64,000 nt of DNA from Tenrec ecaudatus (Eukaryota; Chordata; Mammalia; Afrosoricida; Tenrecidae). Shown piece after piece: positions 45,371 through 56,619 of this stretch (positions within the stretch are counted from its first letter, which is position 1; each line of letters opens with the position of its first letter). Under the pieces are notes generated by a model. It saw only the letters and a program-made list of their open reading frames with translations. It did not search any database and was not told where the DNA came from. Where the stretch lies: NCBI RefSeq assembly GCF_050624435.1, contig NC_134545.1, positions 86,084,063-86,148,062 of the forward strand, in the 5' to 3' direction. The position numbers and the translations under genes were made by a program.

Positions 45371-45979
45371 ACATTCCATCCTCACTTATTGATGTGGTGA
45401 TTTTCCAAAGGTTAGGTAATTACGTGAAAATTGGCTCTATATGAGAATAGTGGTGGCGGCGGACCTTCTTTTCTTTTATTTATTTATTTATTTATTTATT
45501 TTTTTTGGCGGACCTTCTTATAACCCTTGCTCATCACCACAGAGCCTGGTGAGGTCAGTGTTGGGGTTCAGAGCTTCAGGGGCCCACCGTAATCTGGCCA
45601 TCCTGACTTCTAAGAGGACTGCTGCTTCTCACCTTCTCCATCTTCCTGCTGCACAGGTTCAGGGCAGGCTTTTGTGGTACGTGGCTGCCATGTATGAGGG
45701 AAGAGGAGTCTGGGGAAGTGGTAGAAAGGCCTCTTAAGGAAAAGGATACCTGGCTTGTAGGTATCCTTGCAGCCCCGTGGCCTTCTCCTCCTGTATGCTA
45801 CCATCCCCTTGCTCCCCATGCATTGGACCAACTTTTTCTGTCCAGTCTAGTTAATAACTAGCCACCAGCAGCTTTTGAGACCTCCTTGCCCTCACAAACT
45901 TCTCCTCTTTCCTCCTTAATAGATAGTAGATTTTATATTAATGCAAATGTCAAGGTAGTTGACAAGTGAGGAGTACATG
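45371..45979. mobile_element. Unnamed old DNA transposon with inverted ends
   Basis: The left end ACATTCCATCCTCACTTATT and the reverse complement of the right end, ACATGTACTCCTCACTTGTC, share TCCTCACTT. The interior (45520-45860) is notably GC-rich for this intron. It interrupts old L1M. No coding frame of note; family unknown. Confidence 0.45.
45458..45519. repeat. Tail-only insertion with 13-bp direct repeats
   Basis: GGCGGACCTTCTT at 45458-45470 and 45507-45519 is perfect. Between lie 36 bases that are all T and A apart from one C, mostly (TTTA)n and ending in a T run. It looks like reverse transcription of a poly(A) tail alone, inserted on the minus strand. Confidence 0.65.
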
Positions 45980-45984
45980 TCTGT

Positions 45985-46275
45985 CTGTATATATGTGGTA
46001 CAATTCTCTACTTTTCCATCTATTTTCCTAAATATGTTAAGCATAATTATTTTAAAGCTTGTGTCTGGTGACTAATACTTATTATTATTTATTTTTCTTT
46101 TTTCTGTTTATTTTGTCATTTATTTTCCTTCCCTTGAAAGCGTGATACGTTTTTTAATTGAATGCTAGACATTTTAAAAATGAAAATGATAGCAGCTCAG
46201 GATAATATGGATTTCTTCAGAGATTTACTATTCGTTTGATGGAGATATTCTTTTGATTGATTCAGATTCTCAGTT
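45985..46275 (-). repeat. Old L1M remnant (continuation)
   Basis: AAGCATAATTATTTTAAAGC, GTGTCTGGTGACTAATAC and GAATGCTAGACATTTT continue the L1M interrupted at 45370. Confidence 0.5.
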
Positions 46276-46655
46276 TCTGGTGTTCTTTCCATTCTAGTTC
46301 ATGGAGCCCTTCCATGATGCCAACAGAAAGCCAGAATTTTTCACTAGAGCGCCTTGTCCTTGGTGGAGGCTGTACTCCAGGTTTTAGCCTCTCAGCACCA
46401 TGAGGCTGCTGAAATGTTCTTTAAACTTGGTTTCTCAGCAGCTCACACAGCACATGTAAACCCAAGACTTAGCAAATGCCTCAAAGGGAAACTGGATGAA
46501 CTGGCAAGTTAACCACAGTCCATTTCTGTCTTGCCCACGAGCGTGACTCTTAATGTCTTGGCAGGCTTACTTGTTCTTTAGTCCCTTCCAACAATTTAAA
46601 AAAAAATCGCTTTTGTAGTGTGTTTTCTGCATGAAATTAAACCAAGTTCCACAGT
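46276..46655. other. No recognised feature
   Basis: Intronic sequence without an assignable repeat. Confidence 0.35.
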
Positions 46656-46659
46656 CTGA

Positions 46660-47225
46660 TATTATTTGTCTTGGTTGTTTGTGCTACTGTAAGAAAGATC
46701 TAACACATTGGTTGCTTTGAGACACAGGAATTTGTTGTCTCGGTTTGTGAGACCAGAAGTTTGAAATCAGGGTGCCAATAGGGCTGTGCTCTGCCTGCTC
46801 TAGGAGAAGATTGGTCCTAGTCTCTCTTAGTTTCTTGCAACCTCTGACATTTCTTGACATTTTGTCTCTTGCTTTGTAGACAACCTCCTATGATCGTTTT
46901 GCTGTTGGTATGTGTTTGTGCGCTTCTTTTTTCCCCCTTTGTAAGGCACCAAAAGCCCCTCAAACTTACTGCCCTAAGTAGATTCTAACGTATAGCTACC
47001 CTTGGAGAAAGTGGTTTTGTACTGCCGACCATGTGGATCACAGCCCAATGCTTAACCACCACACCACCAGGACTCCATTGTAAACACCACTCAAAAGAAA
47101 TTAGATTTAGGACCCACCGTACTTTGGTAGGACATTATTAATATAACAAAAATAACTATTTCTAAACAAGGTCACATATACAGATAACAGGGTTTTAGAC
47201 TTCAACATACCCCTTTTGGGTATGT
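46660..47225 (-). repeat. MST/MLT1-type (MaLR) LTR, split by AfroSINE
   Basis: Antisense MaLR text: TTTGTGCTACTGTAAGAAAG, GGAATTTGTTGTCTCGGTTT, then past the SINE AACAAGGTCACATATACAGA and CTTCAACATACCCCTTTTGG. Confidence 0.7.
46946..47078 (-). repeat. AfroSINE, partial
   Basis: GATTCTAACGTATAGCTACC, CAGCCCAATGCTTAACCACC and ACACCACCAGGACTCC. Inserted in the MaLR LTR. Confidence 0.8.
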
Positions 47226-47815
47226 AACTTAAGCCACAATATCATCATATTGAAAAGAAAAAGCTCAGTTTGTATTTTCATTATATTTTTATATTTTATT
47301 CTTAAATATTCTCAAATTTAATTTAGCCAAGAAGGCAATGATTATGGAAGCTATAATCTTACCTAACGGGGTCAGAGAAATGACAAAGAAGCAATATTCT
47401 AGATTAGCCAGTATTTAATAGAAGGAGCTGGGGGCTTACACTGGGATTGAATACCATTAGGTGGAAATAGTTGAGAGGCATGGTAGATTTTACCTAACAT
47501 AGTAAACCCATTATTATCATTTATTTATTTTGATGTTCATGTTATCTTGGATTTCATGTCAGAGTCTTTCATACTGGTCCTTGTGCCATTCTGACACATT
47601 TCTATCATTCTTTGAGCTTCTGAAATATTTCACGCTGTCCCCAAACTTTCCCTGTCCCAGCCCAGGGATCAACCATTTCACCAAGGAATACCGTTCCATT
47701 TAGTGTAGCGTGAGATATAGAATCACTAAATAGACTTACTGGTGTTGAGGTGTTACTGTTCTTAGGCCCTTTCAGTGTATAGAGCTAGGGAAAATATGTA
47801 TATGTGTTTTTTGTT
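47226..47815. other. Mostly unassigned; possible old L1M at 47560-47760
   Basis: CCCAGGGATCAACCATTTCA and CCAAGGAATACCGTTCC resemble old L1M4/L1ME text. The remainder is not recognised. Confidence 0.35.
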
Positions 47816-47826
47816 TGTTTGTTTTT

Positions 47827-48322
47827 TCTTTTTTTACATTTTATTAGGGGCTCATACAACTCTTATCACAATCCATACATATACATACATCAATTGTATA
47901 AAGCACATCTGCACATTCCCTGCCCCAATCATTCTCAAAGCATTTGCTCTCCACTCAAACCCTTTGCATCAGGTCCTCTTTCCCCCCCCCCCTCCCTCCT
48001 TGCTCTCCCCTCCCTCATGTGCCCTTGGTAATTTATACATTGTTATTTTGTCATATCTTGCCCTATCCGGAGTCTCCATTCCCCCCTTCTCTGTCGTCCA
48101 TCTCCCAGGGAGGAGGTCACATGTGGATCCTTGTAATCAGTTCCCCCCTTCCAACCCACTCACCCTCCACTCTCCCAGCGTCGCCCCTCACACCCTTGGT
48201 CCTGAAGGTATCATCCACCATCATTCCCTGTGCCTCCAGCCCCCTTATGTACCAGTGTACAACCTCTGCCCTATCCAGCCCTGCAAGGTAGAATTCGGAT
48301 CATGGTAGTTGGGGGGAGTGTG
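47827..48322 (-). mobile_element. L1 3' end, family B, 0.5 kb
   Basis: TTACATTTTATTAGGGGCTC opens it and TTGCATCAGGTCCTC confirms B. It is close to the 33379 copy over its length. The likely TSD TGTTTGTTTTT (47816-47826, 48323-48333) is low-complexity. Confidence 0.88.
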
Positions 48323-48333
48323 TGTTTGTTTTT

Positions 48334-49160
48334 GTGTACACATATATAAAGGTGAGTCCAAAAGTATTGCTATTAGCATTCCAGTTCATACATGTACTGT
48401 TTATTCCAAATGAAATATGTTCAAGCATATCTTTGTGGTCAGTTGGTGGTTGCAGACAAATTATCTCAATAATACACTTGTCTTAGTCTTGTTGGTGTGC
48501 CATTAAAGAAAAAGATAGGCTTGATAGATTTTCTTTTTGAAAAGTGGGTTTGATGATATAAAATTCACATATAATACACTTCCATAGTTAAGTTGCTTTT
48601 AAAAAGAGTTGTGCCCCCTCAGTTCCAGTGTTCCCTTCCCCAGTTCTGCTCTCCCCACCTATCCACACCCACTCCCATCCTTGATAAACCATGGCGCGTC
48701 AGTCATTGTCTCTATGCATCCACTCTTTTTGTGCTTCATAAACCTGGAGCCTAATGGAAACAATAAAAACCAAAGAACCAAAATAAAAAGGAAAAAATAG
48801 ATAAAGATAAAAGTAGAGTAAGAACAAATAGACCACCAGCAATATTAAAAAGCCAGAGAAGAAGTTTTTGTTGTGGAACAAGCAAGAAATATTTAAGGTT
48901 AGAGCAAATTCAGGTTGGGTTAAGAGAGAGGTCAACTGACCAAGTATTCTATTATATTAATAGATTTTCTTGATGGACACAGGACCATTAGGCTTACTAT
49001 GAAGTTTTAGAAATTTGTAAACTGTACTGGTGAAAAAAAGGCCAGAAAAGTTGTGCAATGGAATATTTTTCAATCTCAACAATGTATCTTCAAGGATAAT
49101 ATGGGCTGGCCTATAGAATTTGGTAGGGATACCTTTCCCCATCTACCCATACTACAGCCC
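48334..49160 (-). repeat. Old L1 3' UTR (family D-like) and flank
   Basis: From about 48530, ATAAAATTCACATATAATAC, then AGAGTTGTG, a C-rich block and an A-rich block near 48760-48860 follow the family D order. The first 200 bases are unassigned, apart from AGGTGAGTCCAAAAGTATTG, which resembles a mariner terminus. Confidence 0.45.
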
Positions 49161-49167
49161 TGATTAA

Positions 49168-49335
49168 AAATTTTTTTTTCTTTTTTAATGAAAAGATCAT
49201 TTATTGGGGCTCTTATACCTCTTATCACCATCCATCCATCCATCCTTCCATCCGTCAAGCACATTTGTACATATGTTGCCATAATCATTTTCAAACATTT
49301 TCTTTCCTCTTGAGCCTTTGATGTCAGCTCCTTGA
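49168..49335 (-). mobile_element. L1 3' end, family A, short
   Basis: GATCATTTATTGGGGCTCTT to GATGTCAGCTCCTTG. The ATCC run is modestly expanded. No clear TSD. Confidence 0.8.
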
Positions 49336-49404
49336 GGACTATGTTAACTAGTCAGAATATCTTGTTTTGATGATCATTTTAACCACTTACTAGGTACCCA
49401 TCAG

Positions 49405-49590
49405 AAGTCCCTTGGTGGTGTAAATAATAAAAGATTGGTAACTCAAGTCACCCAGGGGTGTTGTAGAAGAAAAGTACATAATGTACATTTGAGAAAGACT
49501 ACAGAAAACTCTACAGTTCTGACCTGGCACACCATGGGGTTACCATCAGTTAGAATTGACTCCTTGGCAATTGAATGTTAGTTTAAATAA
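49405..49590 (+). repeat. AfroSINE
   Basis: AAGTCCCTTGGTGGTGTAAA, AAAACTCTACAGTTCTGACC and CAGTTAGAATTGACTCCTTG in order. Diverged. Confidence 0.75.
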
Positions 49591-49774
49591 ATACCCATCA
49601 ACTTTTGGTTTTTTAAATTCTGGACCTTATTTACCTTACTAGGTTATGAATGTAAAGAAAAGAATGAATTATTAAAGACCTTTTGCAAATATTAATAACT
49701 AATACTAATTATAACTCTTGACAAGATCAAGGTGCATATTGGAGGAGACTCTGAAACTTGCTATTGATAATAGA

Positions 49775-51730
49775 GTGAATAAAGCAAATGGAAGAAAGGA
49801 TGAAGTCAAGGAGCTGAATAGAACATTTCAGAGGGCAGCTTGAGAGGACAAAGCTAAATATTATAATGACATGTCAAAGAACCTAGAGTTAGAAAACTAA
49901 AAGGGAAGAGCATGGTCAGCATATCTGAAACGGAAAGAACTAAAAAAAACCAAAACAAAACAAAAATCAAGCCTCGAATTGCAATGTTGAAAGACTTTAT
50001 AGGCAAAATGTTGAATGATGCTGGAAGCATCCAGAGAAGATGGAGAGAATGTACAGCTCCTGTTCCAAAAGGAGCTCATGGACAACCCACCATTTCAGGC
50101 AGTAGCGTACGGATAGGAGCCAGTGCTGAGGGAAGCTGATCAGGACTCCGGGAACGGACAGAGTACCCATTGAAATGCTTCATAAAGCTGCCGGAGCAGT
50201 GGAAGTACTCCTCTAGGGCAGAAAATTAGGAAAACAGTTACCTGGCCAACTGACTGGAAGAGGTCCATATTTATGCCCATTCCAAAAAAAGGGGGTGACC
50301 TAACTACTTAAACTATACAACGATATCATTGATATAGCACACAAGTAAAATTTTGCTTAAGATCATCCAACAATGGTTACAGTAGTAAACTGAGGGAACT
50401 TCTAGAAGTTCAGGCCAGATTTAGAAGAACAAGGGATATCATTCCTGATGTCAGATTGATTTTGGCTCAAAGCAGAGAATACCAGAAAGATGTTTACTTG
50501 TGTTTCATTGACTATGCAAAGGTATTCGACTGTATGGGCCATAGTAAACTGTGGGTAACCTTGAGAACAATGGGAATTCCAGAACACTTCATTGTGCTCA
50601 TGAGGTACTCATACATGAATCAAGAGGCAGTTCTGTGAACAGAAGCGGTTCTCAACCTGTGGGTCGCGACCCCTTCGGTGGTGGTGATGTCAAATGACCT
50701 TTTCACAGGGGTTGCCCAATTTGTAACAGTAATAAAATTACAGTTATGAAGTAGCAACAAAAATAATTTTATGGTTGGGGGCTGACCCCCAATATGAAGA
50801 ACTGTATTAAAGTATTGCGGCATTAGGAAGGTTGAGACCCACTGGAATACTGCATGGTTTAAAGTCAGGAAAGGTGTGTGTCAGGATTGTGTGCTCTTGC
50901 CGTACTAGTTCAATCTGTATACCGAGCAAATCAGAGAAGTTGGATTATATGAAGAGTGAAGCTTCAGGATTGGAGGAAGGCTTATTAAAACCTGTGGTAT
51001 GCAGATGACACAACCTGCTTGCTAAAAGTGAGGAGGAATTTAAGCACTTGTTGATGAAGATCAAGGATTGTAAACTTTAGTATAGATTACAAATCAATGT
51101 AAGAAAGACCAAAATCCTAACAATTGGACCAATAGGTAACATCATGATAAATGGAGAAAAGGTTGAAGTTGTTAAGGATTTTGTCGTACTTGGATCCACA
51201 ATGGAAGCAGTAGTCAGGAGATCAAAAGATGTATTGCATTAGGCAAATCTGCTGCACAAGTCCTCTTTAGAGTATTAAAGAGAAGGATGTTACTTAGAGG
51301 ACCAAGGTGTGCCTGACCTAAGTCGTGGTATTCTCCATTGTGAAAGTTGGACTTTGCATAAGGAAGGCCACAGAAGAATAGGTGCATTTGAATTGTACTG
51401 AAGAAAAGTACTAAAAGCACCATGGATTGCTAAAAGGACAAACCTACGTATGAAAGAAGTAAGGCCAGAGGCAAGGCTGTTAACACTTAGTCTTTGGAAA
51501 TATTGTCCGGAGAGGCCAATCCCTGTAGAAGCACATCATATTTGGTAAAGTAGAGGGGTGGTGAAAAAGAGGAAGGCCCTCGACTAGATGGATTGACACA
51601 GTGGCCGAATCACTGGGCTCTGGCATGGGAACAATTGTGAGCATGGCAAAGGACTGGGCAATGTTTTGTTCTGTTGTGCTTAGGGTTGCTATGGGGTTGA
51701 GCTGATTCTATGGCACACAACAACAACAAT
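49775..51730 (+). pseudogene. RTE (BovB-like) LINE, decayed reverse transcriptase
   Basis: The sense strand of an RTE-clade LINE. Conceptual pieces match the RT domain: AGAVEVL, WPTDWKRSIFMPIPKKG, CFIDYAKVFDCMGHSKLW (with the active-site-A region F-x-DYAKxFD) and, after a SPIN insertion, FKVRKG and QDCVLLPY. Further on are ALGKSAAQVL and a 3' end reading ...CTGATTCTATGG then (CAA)n, close to the AfroSINE tail. Frameshifts and stops are frequent, so it is dead. The endonuclease half is missing. Confidence 0.85.
50643..50844 (-). mobile_element. SPIN hAT MITE, 202 bp, in RTE
   Basis: AAGCGGTTCTCAACCTGTGG at the left, GGTTGAGACCCACTG at the right, and TAATTTTATGGTTGGGGGCT inside. The flanks GTGAACAG / GAATACTG match only 4 of 8. 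It cuts the RTE reverse transcriptase. Confidence 0.92.
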
Positions 51731-52018
51731 TAGAATTATTTGTCAAGCTTTGTGCAATCCAATATGTATGTCTAGTCTAGGTGGATGAGTATCAGTAATG
51801 TAACCAGTGAGTATTATTTTTTCAGTTTTCTTACTATTCTGTGTTCCACTATTTACTTTCTTTCTCTTTGATATTAGTTTTTACTGTTCCGTAACCTTTA
51901 AGCACAAGCTTAATGAGCATCTATTATGATGCTGAAAATAAAAGATTAAGATATAGTTGATATAAAGTCTTGTATTGAACTTTTATAAACATTAGGAAAT
52001 TTAACTAAGTTTATATGC
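51731..52018. other. No recognised feature
   Basis: AT-rich intronic sequence. Confidence 0.4.
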
Positions 52019-52068
52019 AGGGTCTTCAAAAAGGCCCATGGAAAATGAATGAGAAGATAATGGAAGTT
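52019..52068. repeat. Mini-element half, same family as 16925
   Basis: GGGTCTTCAAAAAGGCCCAT then GGAAAATGAATGAGAAGATA parallels the element at 16925. The partner arm is missing. Confidence 0.4.
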
Positions 52069-52074
52069 TTGAAA

Positions 52075-52435
52075 CTCCTTGGTATATAGCACTGCCAAAC
52101 CAAGCCAAACCAAATTCATTGCCATTGTACTCAGAGCCCCTCCTTGGGAGAAAGATGGGCTTTCTACTCCCATAAAGAGGGCTCAGGAAGGAGAGGGGGA
52201 GAAGAGGGAGTGGGGAAAATGAGGAGCTGATACCAAGGGCCCAAGTAGAAAGAAAATGTTTTGAAAATGATGATGACAACAAATGTAAAAATGTGCTTGA
52301 CACAATAGATATAGGTATGGATTGTGATAAGAGCTGTAAAAGCCCTCAATAAAATGATTTAAAAAAAAAGTCACAGTTGAAACTCACAGGGGTGAATTTC
52401 TACCCTGCCCTGTATAGCATTACCAAAAAAAATCA
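52075..52435 (+). repeat. AfroSINE (divergent) split by a + strand L1
   Basis: GAGAAAGATGGGCTTTCTAC and CTCCCATAAAGA precede the L1; TTGAAACTCACAGGGGTGAA and CTACCCTGCCCTGTATAGC follow it, restoring the SINE order. Confidence 0.7.
52182..52369 (+). mobile_element. L1 3' end on the + strand
   Basis: GAGAGGGGGAGAAGAGGGAG is the polypurine tract read directly. TGATGATGACAACAAATGTA and TCAATAAAATGATTTAAAAA give the poly(A) signal and tail. One of only two sense-oriented young L1s here. Confidence 0.88.
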
Positions 52436-52634
52436 AGACTCACATGGAGTCTATTCTGACTTAGAGTGACTCTATAGGAGAGAGTAGAACTTCCCATTTT
52501 GAATTTCCAAGACTATAACTGTTTATGGGAGTAGATAGCCCTGTCTTTCTCCTGCAGAGTGGCTGGTGGTTTCAAACTGCTGACCTTGTGGATCACAGCC
52601 CACCTCGTAAGCACTGTGCCACCAGGGCTCCTGT
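52436..52634 (-). repeat. AfroSINE
   Basis: GGAGTCTATTCTGACTTAGA, GGCTGGTGGTTTCAAACTGC, GTGGATCACAGCCCACC and CTGTGCCACCAGGGCTCC in order. Confidence 0.9.
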
Positions 52635-52799
52635 AGTATTCAGTTTAGTGCTTTATTATATTTGTCCTTGTGGTAACTATTTGTATTAGTTAATTATTTC
52701 CCTAAATAGAGTGTAAACTACTTGAAAGCATATCTCTAGATACTGGAGTAAAATGCTTAAGAACCCCATATCTAGAATTGCCATTTAGTCATTGTAGCA

Positions 52800-52945
52800 T
52801 CTCTAAATTGAATTTACTCTTCTGTTAATGTGAAAATATGAATAACTCGTTGACAGGGTTATTATGATTAAATGAAATCATGTATTTAATGGATCTTCCA
52901 TAGTGCCTGGCAAAGGATTTATGCCTAATAAATTTTAGTTCTTCT
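52800..52945 (+). repeat. MIR
   Basis: TTGACAGGGTTATTATGATT, AAATGAAATCATGTATTTAA and CATAGTGCCTGGCAAAGG are clear MIR 3' text. Confidence 0.75.
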
Positions 52946-53184
52946 TTCCTTGTGCTCTACTGTGTCCATTCTGGTAATGAACAATAAATATTTGATTGAT
53001 GGTTGAATTTATTGATTCCATGGTCTATAGTTCATAATGGTTTTCCAGAACATTTTAAAATGTGAGGTGCATTCATAAAAGTCTGTTCTTGGTAATGATG
53101 CCACTTTATTTTCCTACTGCCTCTTTCCCCAATAGCTGTCATCCCTCTCCCCCCAATTTCTGGTCCCACCATGTCATGTTTACT

Positions 53185-53265
53185 AGAACTACTCAGAGAA
53201 AGCCCCATCTTTCTCTCAAGGAATGACTGGTGGCTTCAAACTGCTAACCTTGCAGTCAGTTTATG
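53185..53265 (-). repeat. AfroSINE fragment
   Basis: GACTGGTGGCTTCAAACTGC and TAACCTTGCAGTCAG, reversed tRNA-like part only. Confidence 0.7.
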
Positions 53266-53408
53266 TACGTAGACGAAGGTATTTTTGACTTTTGGAATAC
53301 TGTAGTTTGCTTGTCCTGAGTTTAATAGTAGATAAAGTAGTGAAAAGGAAATCCTTCTATTTTTATGGATCAAATTGTGTTTCCCAAAGTGTTAGAAATC
53401 CTAACTTC

Positions 53409-53722
53409 CTTCTTTTTAATCGTCTTATTATGGGCTCATACAACTCTCATCACAATCCATACATATATCAATTGTGTAAAGCACATCTGTACATTCATTG
53501 CCCTCATCATTCTAAAAAAATTTGCTCTCCACTTAAGCCCTTGGCATCAGGCCTTCATTTTTCCCTTCCCTCCACGCTCACTCCTCCCTCATGAGCCCTT
53601 GATAATTTATAAATAATTATTTTGTCATATCTTTCCCTGTCTGACGTCTCCCTTCACCCACTTTTCCGTTGTCTGTCCCCCAGGGAGGAGGTCACATGTA
53701 GATCCTTGTAATAGGTTCCCGC
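53409..53722 (-). mobile_element. L1 3' end, family B, in MST LTR
   Basis: TTTTTAATCGTCTTATTATG opens it. The perfect 13-bp TSD AAATCCTAACTTC occurs at 53396-53408 and 53723-53735. The length is 314 bp. Confidence 0.95.
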
Positions 53723-53747
53723 AAATCCTAACTTCTATGCCTGTGAT

Positions 53748-54065
53748 TAGGAGTCTGGTTGCCTAGCGGTTATGAGTTGGGCTGCTAACTGCAGCGTTGA
53801 CCCACCAGTGCTCTGCTGGAGAAAGATGGGTCTTTGTACTGGATTAAGCAGTCTCAGAAACGCAAATGTTTGAGTGTCACTGTTGAGAATAATGTGCTGG
53901 GCTGCTCACCACAAAGTCAGCAGTTGGAACTGACTGGTTCTCTCTCTGGAAGAGAGAGAAGACTTTTTACTCAAGTAAAGATTTATAGTCTTAGAAACCC
54001 AAAGGGGATTACCCTGTTTTACTGGTTGCTGTGAGTCAGAATTGACTCTATGGTAATGAAGGTTG
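53748..54065 (+). repeat. AfroSINE pair
   Basis: GGAGTCTGGTTGCCTAGCGG starts the first, which breaks off near 53870. A second unit has GGGCTGCTCACCACAAAGTC, AGATTTATAGTCTTAGAAAC and TGTGAGTCAGAATTGACTC. Confidence 0.75.
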
Positions 54066-54372
54066 TTTTTTACCCCCTCATCTTTGTTATGTGAATGAGG
54101 TAAAATTAGTGTGGTGTGTTTTGAGTCTATTTCCTTTGCAATGTAAAAGTGATTAAACAAGATTAAATAGCTGCCAGGACTGGGGAGATCTCCCAGAAAT
54201 TAGAGAACAGGTTGGAGAGGCTAACAGGCAAGAGCAAACCTTCCTTAGTGCTAGTGCTCTGAATTTGGACTTCTAGCCTCCTAAACTGTGAAAAAATGTA
54301 TTTGCTTGGTAAAGCCATCTGCTTGTGACATTTTTCTGTTAGAGCGGCCAGCACTAGATAACTAAAACACAT

Positions 54373-55120
54373 GACTTAGGGATACATGAACTCTCAAGGT
54401 GGCAATCTTTTTATTGTTGGTTATTATAGCTTCTATTACTCGTAGAAGTTGACCAACAGGGATCTGAGTTTAGGAGATTTTTATCATTCGGCTTTTATAT
54501 AGTAAATGCTAAGACCAGTCCTTTGCCTGCAGGGCCCTATGTCTGAGAGAAGTGGATATGTGACATTACTCCAGGCAACCAGGTGGGAGGGAGGAATTGA
54601 GGCTCACAATGTTCTCTGTACAAGTTAATTCATGCTGTTGAATCTGATGGGCACTAGCTACTCCATTCTTCTTGAAGCACCAGAGGCTCTTTAGCAGTAT
54701 TTCAGTCTCTTCCCCCACCCCCATTCCTCTTAAGTAGTAGAAAACCCATTTAGATTGTGTGTGTGTTCTATGTATCCTTTTTCAAAGCTAGTAAATTCTT
54801 TCAATTGGGTAACAAACGTCAGTCATAAATTATTATAGTCTCAGGTTTTCTTTCATTTTTTTCAGGGGAGAACCATTTGGGGTGAGATTAGTGGCAAAAC
54901 ATCAGCCTTTAAGGGATGGGAATTGATCTGAAGAAATGTGTTGTGCAGGGCTGGATTTGTATAGGTAGGTTAGAGGCATATCTGTTAATGAGACTTTGCC
55001 ATAAACTGTTGATAGGATGTAAAAGAAGCATGGAAGGAATGGGTCATCTGCAAGTTCTGCAACAGTACAAGTCAAATATTTAAATGAATGAATGGAGTTG
55101 CTGAATTGCAACTATTTAAT
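54373..55120. other. No recognised feature
   Basis: Apparently unique intronic sequence. 54430-54620 is somewhat GC-richer than the rest. Confidence 0.4.
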
Positions 55121-55132
55121 TTAAAATATTTT

Positions 55133-55318
55133 AAAAAACATTTTATTAGGGGCTCATACAACTCTGATCACAATCCAGGCATATACATACATCAGTTGTA
55201 TAAAGCACATCCGTACATTCTTTGCCCTAATCACTCTCAAAGCATTTGCTCTCCACTTAAGCCCTCTGCATCAGGTCCTCTTTTTTTTCTCCCCTCCCTC
55301 CCTGGTCCCCCCTCCCTC
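55133..55318 (-). mobile_element. L1 3' end, family B, 186 bp
   Basis: AAAAAACATTTTATTAGGGG opens it and TGCATCAGGTCCTC confirms B. The perfect TSD TAAAATATTTT occurs at 55122-55132 and 55319-55329. It stops at the polypyrimidine tract. Confidence 0.93.
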
Positions 55319-55329
55319 TAAAATATTTT

Positions 55330-56615
55330 TTAATGTGGAAAGAAAATACTAGGAATCTAAACATAATTTTCAAAGAAAAATAACATGGGTAGGGTAAACT
55401 TTTTAAGTGGAAAACAGCTTGCTTCTCTGCTATTTTAAGGTAAATTTTGAAGTGTACTACTATTTGTAAAATGCAGAAGGACAGATAAAAACCTTATATA
55501 GCTCTGTCAGAAATAAACCAATCAAGAAGATCTTAAAAAAAATAAAGATCTTTAAGTATATGCAGTATATAAGAATAGGAATCAAATCGCCACTCTTTTC
55601 CTCTCTGTTACTTACTGCCCAAATTCCCTTTGATTTTACCCCTTCTCTTAGAAAATGCTCCTAAATGTGAAAATAGAAGGGAAGAGATTGAGTAAGAGTT
55701 AGCCTGTTCTATTTATCTTTTATTATATTTCCCCCCAATGTTTAAATGACATTTACTGGTATGGGTAAGATTAATTGTTATAATACAAACCAATTTGAAA
55801 ATTAGTTTTTAAATCGAGCTATAATATGTAAAATCCTATGGTAATATGCAGAACTGACTAAATCCAATTGCAGTTTTCATACCCACACCGATTGTCTTGT
55901 AATAATCAAGAATGCATCCTCTGTGCAAGTTAAAGCTATTTTGGAAATCACACTGGTACATCTAGTTGCTTTCCTGGGTGTATGTGGCTCGTTATTGATT
56001 GTACTTTATTTTGGAATTTTGTAAGAGTAAGTAAGCCCTTTCAAACCCTTAGTTGTTATAAGTCTTAGTGGAAGAGATAAATGAATGAGGAAGAGGTTTA
56101 GAATGTTAGAATGAGTAACAAACAGTAAGGGAAGTCAATTCTTCAAGTAAAATTAACAGATTCTTATATACAATGGAGTAGACAAAGCATTCAGAAGAGG
56201 AATGTCTTAAAAATTTTTATCAAAGAAGATATTCACAAATAAAAATAAATGTAATTAAAAGAAGACCCAGCTTCGACTGTACAGCATATAAGTGGCTTTA
56301 AATATGACTAAAAATCATGTGAGTTACTTTTTCTGAAGGGGGAGAATTAACAAGCTATCTTGTAGTGTCTACAACATTTTCTTCCACTTTTTAAGTTTTT
56401 TCCCCTATGTTTTCATGCTTCCTTTTTACGTACTGTCGCTTCTTTTACCTCTACCCTATTTTTCTCAAATTTAACTCTTCCTTCAGAATGACTGTTTGAG
56501 ACTTCTGCCCTGCATTCATAGAAAACTCACCAACAAGTTTCTTTCACTTTAGAGATTTTTAATATAGGGAACTTTTTAATATAGGAAATTATAAGGGTAG
56601 GAGAGTTCCACTAGA
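55330..56615. other. No recognised feature
   Basis: 1.3 kb of AT-rich intronic DNA with no assigned repeat. Confidence 0.4.
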
Positions 56616-56619
56616 CTGT

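Larger units (their letters stand above)
53350..54372 (+). repeat. MST-type (MaLR) LTR, interrupted twice
   Basis: ATGGATCAAATTGTGTTTCC opens it. It resumes after an L1 as TATGCCTGTGATTAGGAG. The 3' end reads GAATTTGGACTTCTAGCCTC then CTAAACTGTGAAAAAATGTA and AGATAACTAAAACA. It carries an L1 (53409-53722) and AfroSINE sequence (53748-54065). Confidence 0.72.

Noticed and set aside
45441..45831. GC-rich region with overlapping frames on both strands, possible exon or CpG island
   Set aside because: CpG is not enriched, splice-flanked frames do not resemble BTRC, and inverted ends suggest a transposon.
47775..48308. 177-codon open frame, + strand
   Set aside because: Again the antisense of an L1 B 3' end. 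Its openness reflects low divergence and C/T-rich composition, not coding.
48345..48370. Mariner terminus (AGGTGAGTCCAAAAGTATTG)
   Set aside because: Only one end was found and there is no partner, so it is mentioned but not called.
50456..50638. 60-codon frame with reverse-transcriptase similarity
   Set aside because: A genuine RTE match but a short island between stops in a decayed LINE, so not listed as a gene.
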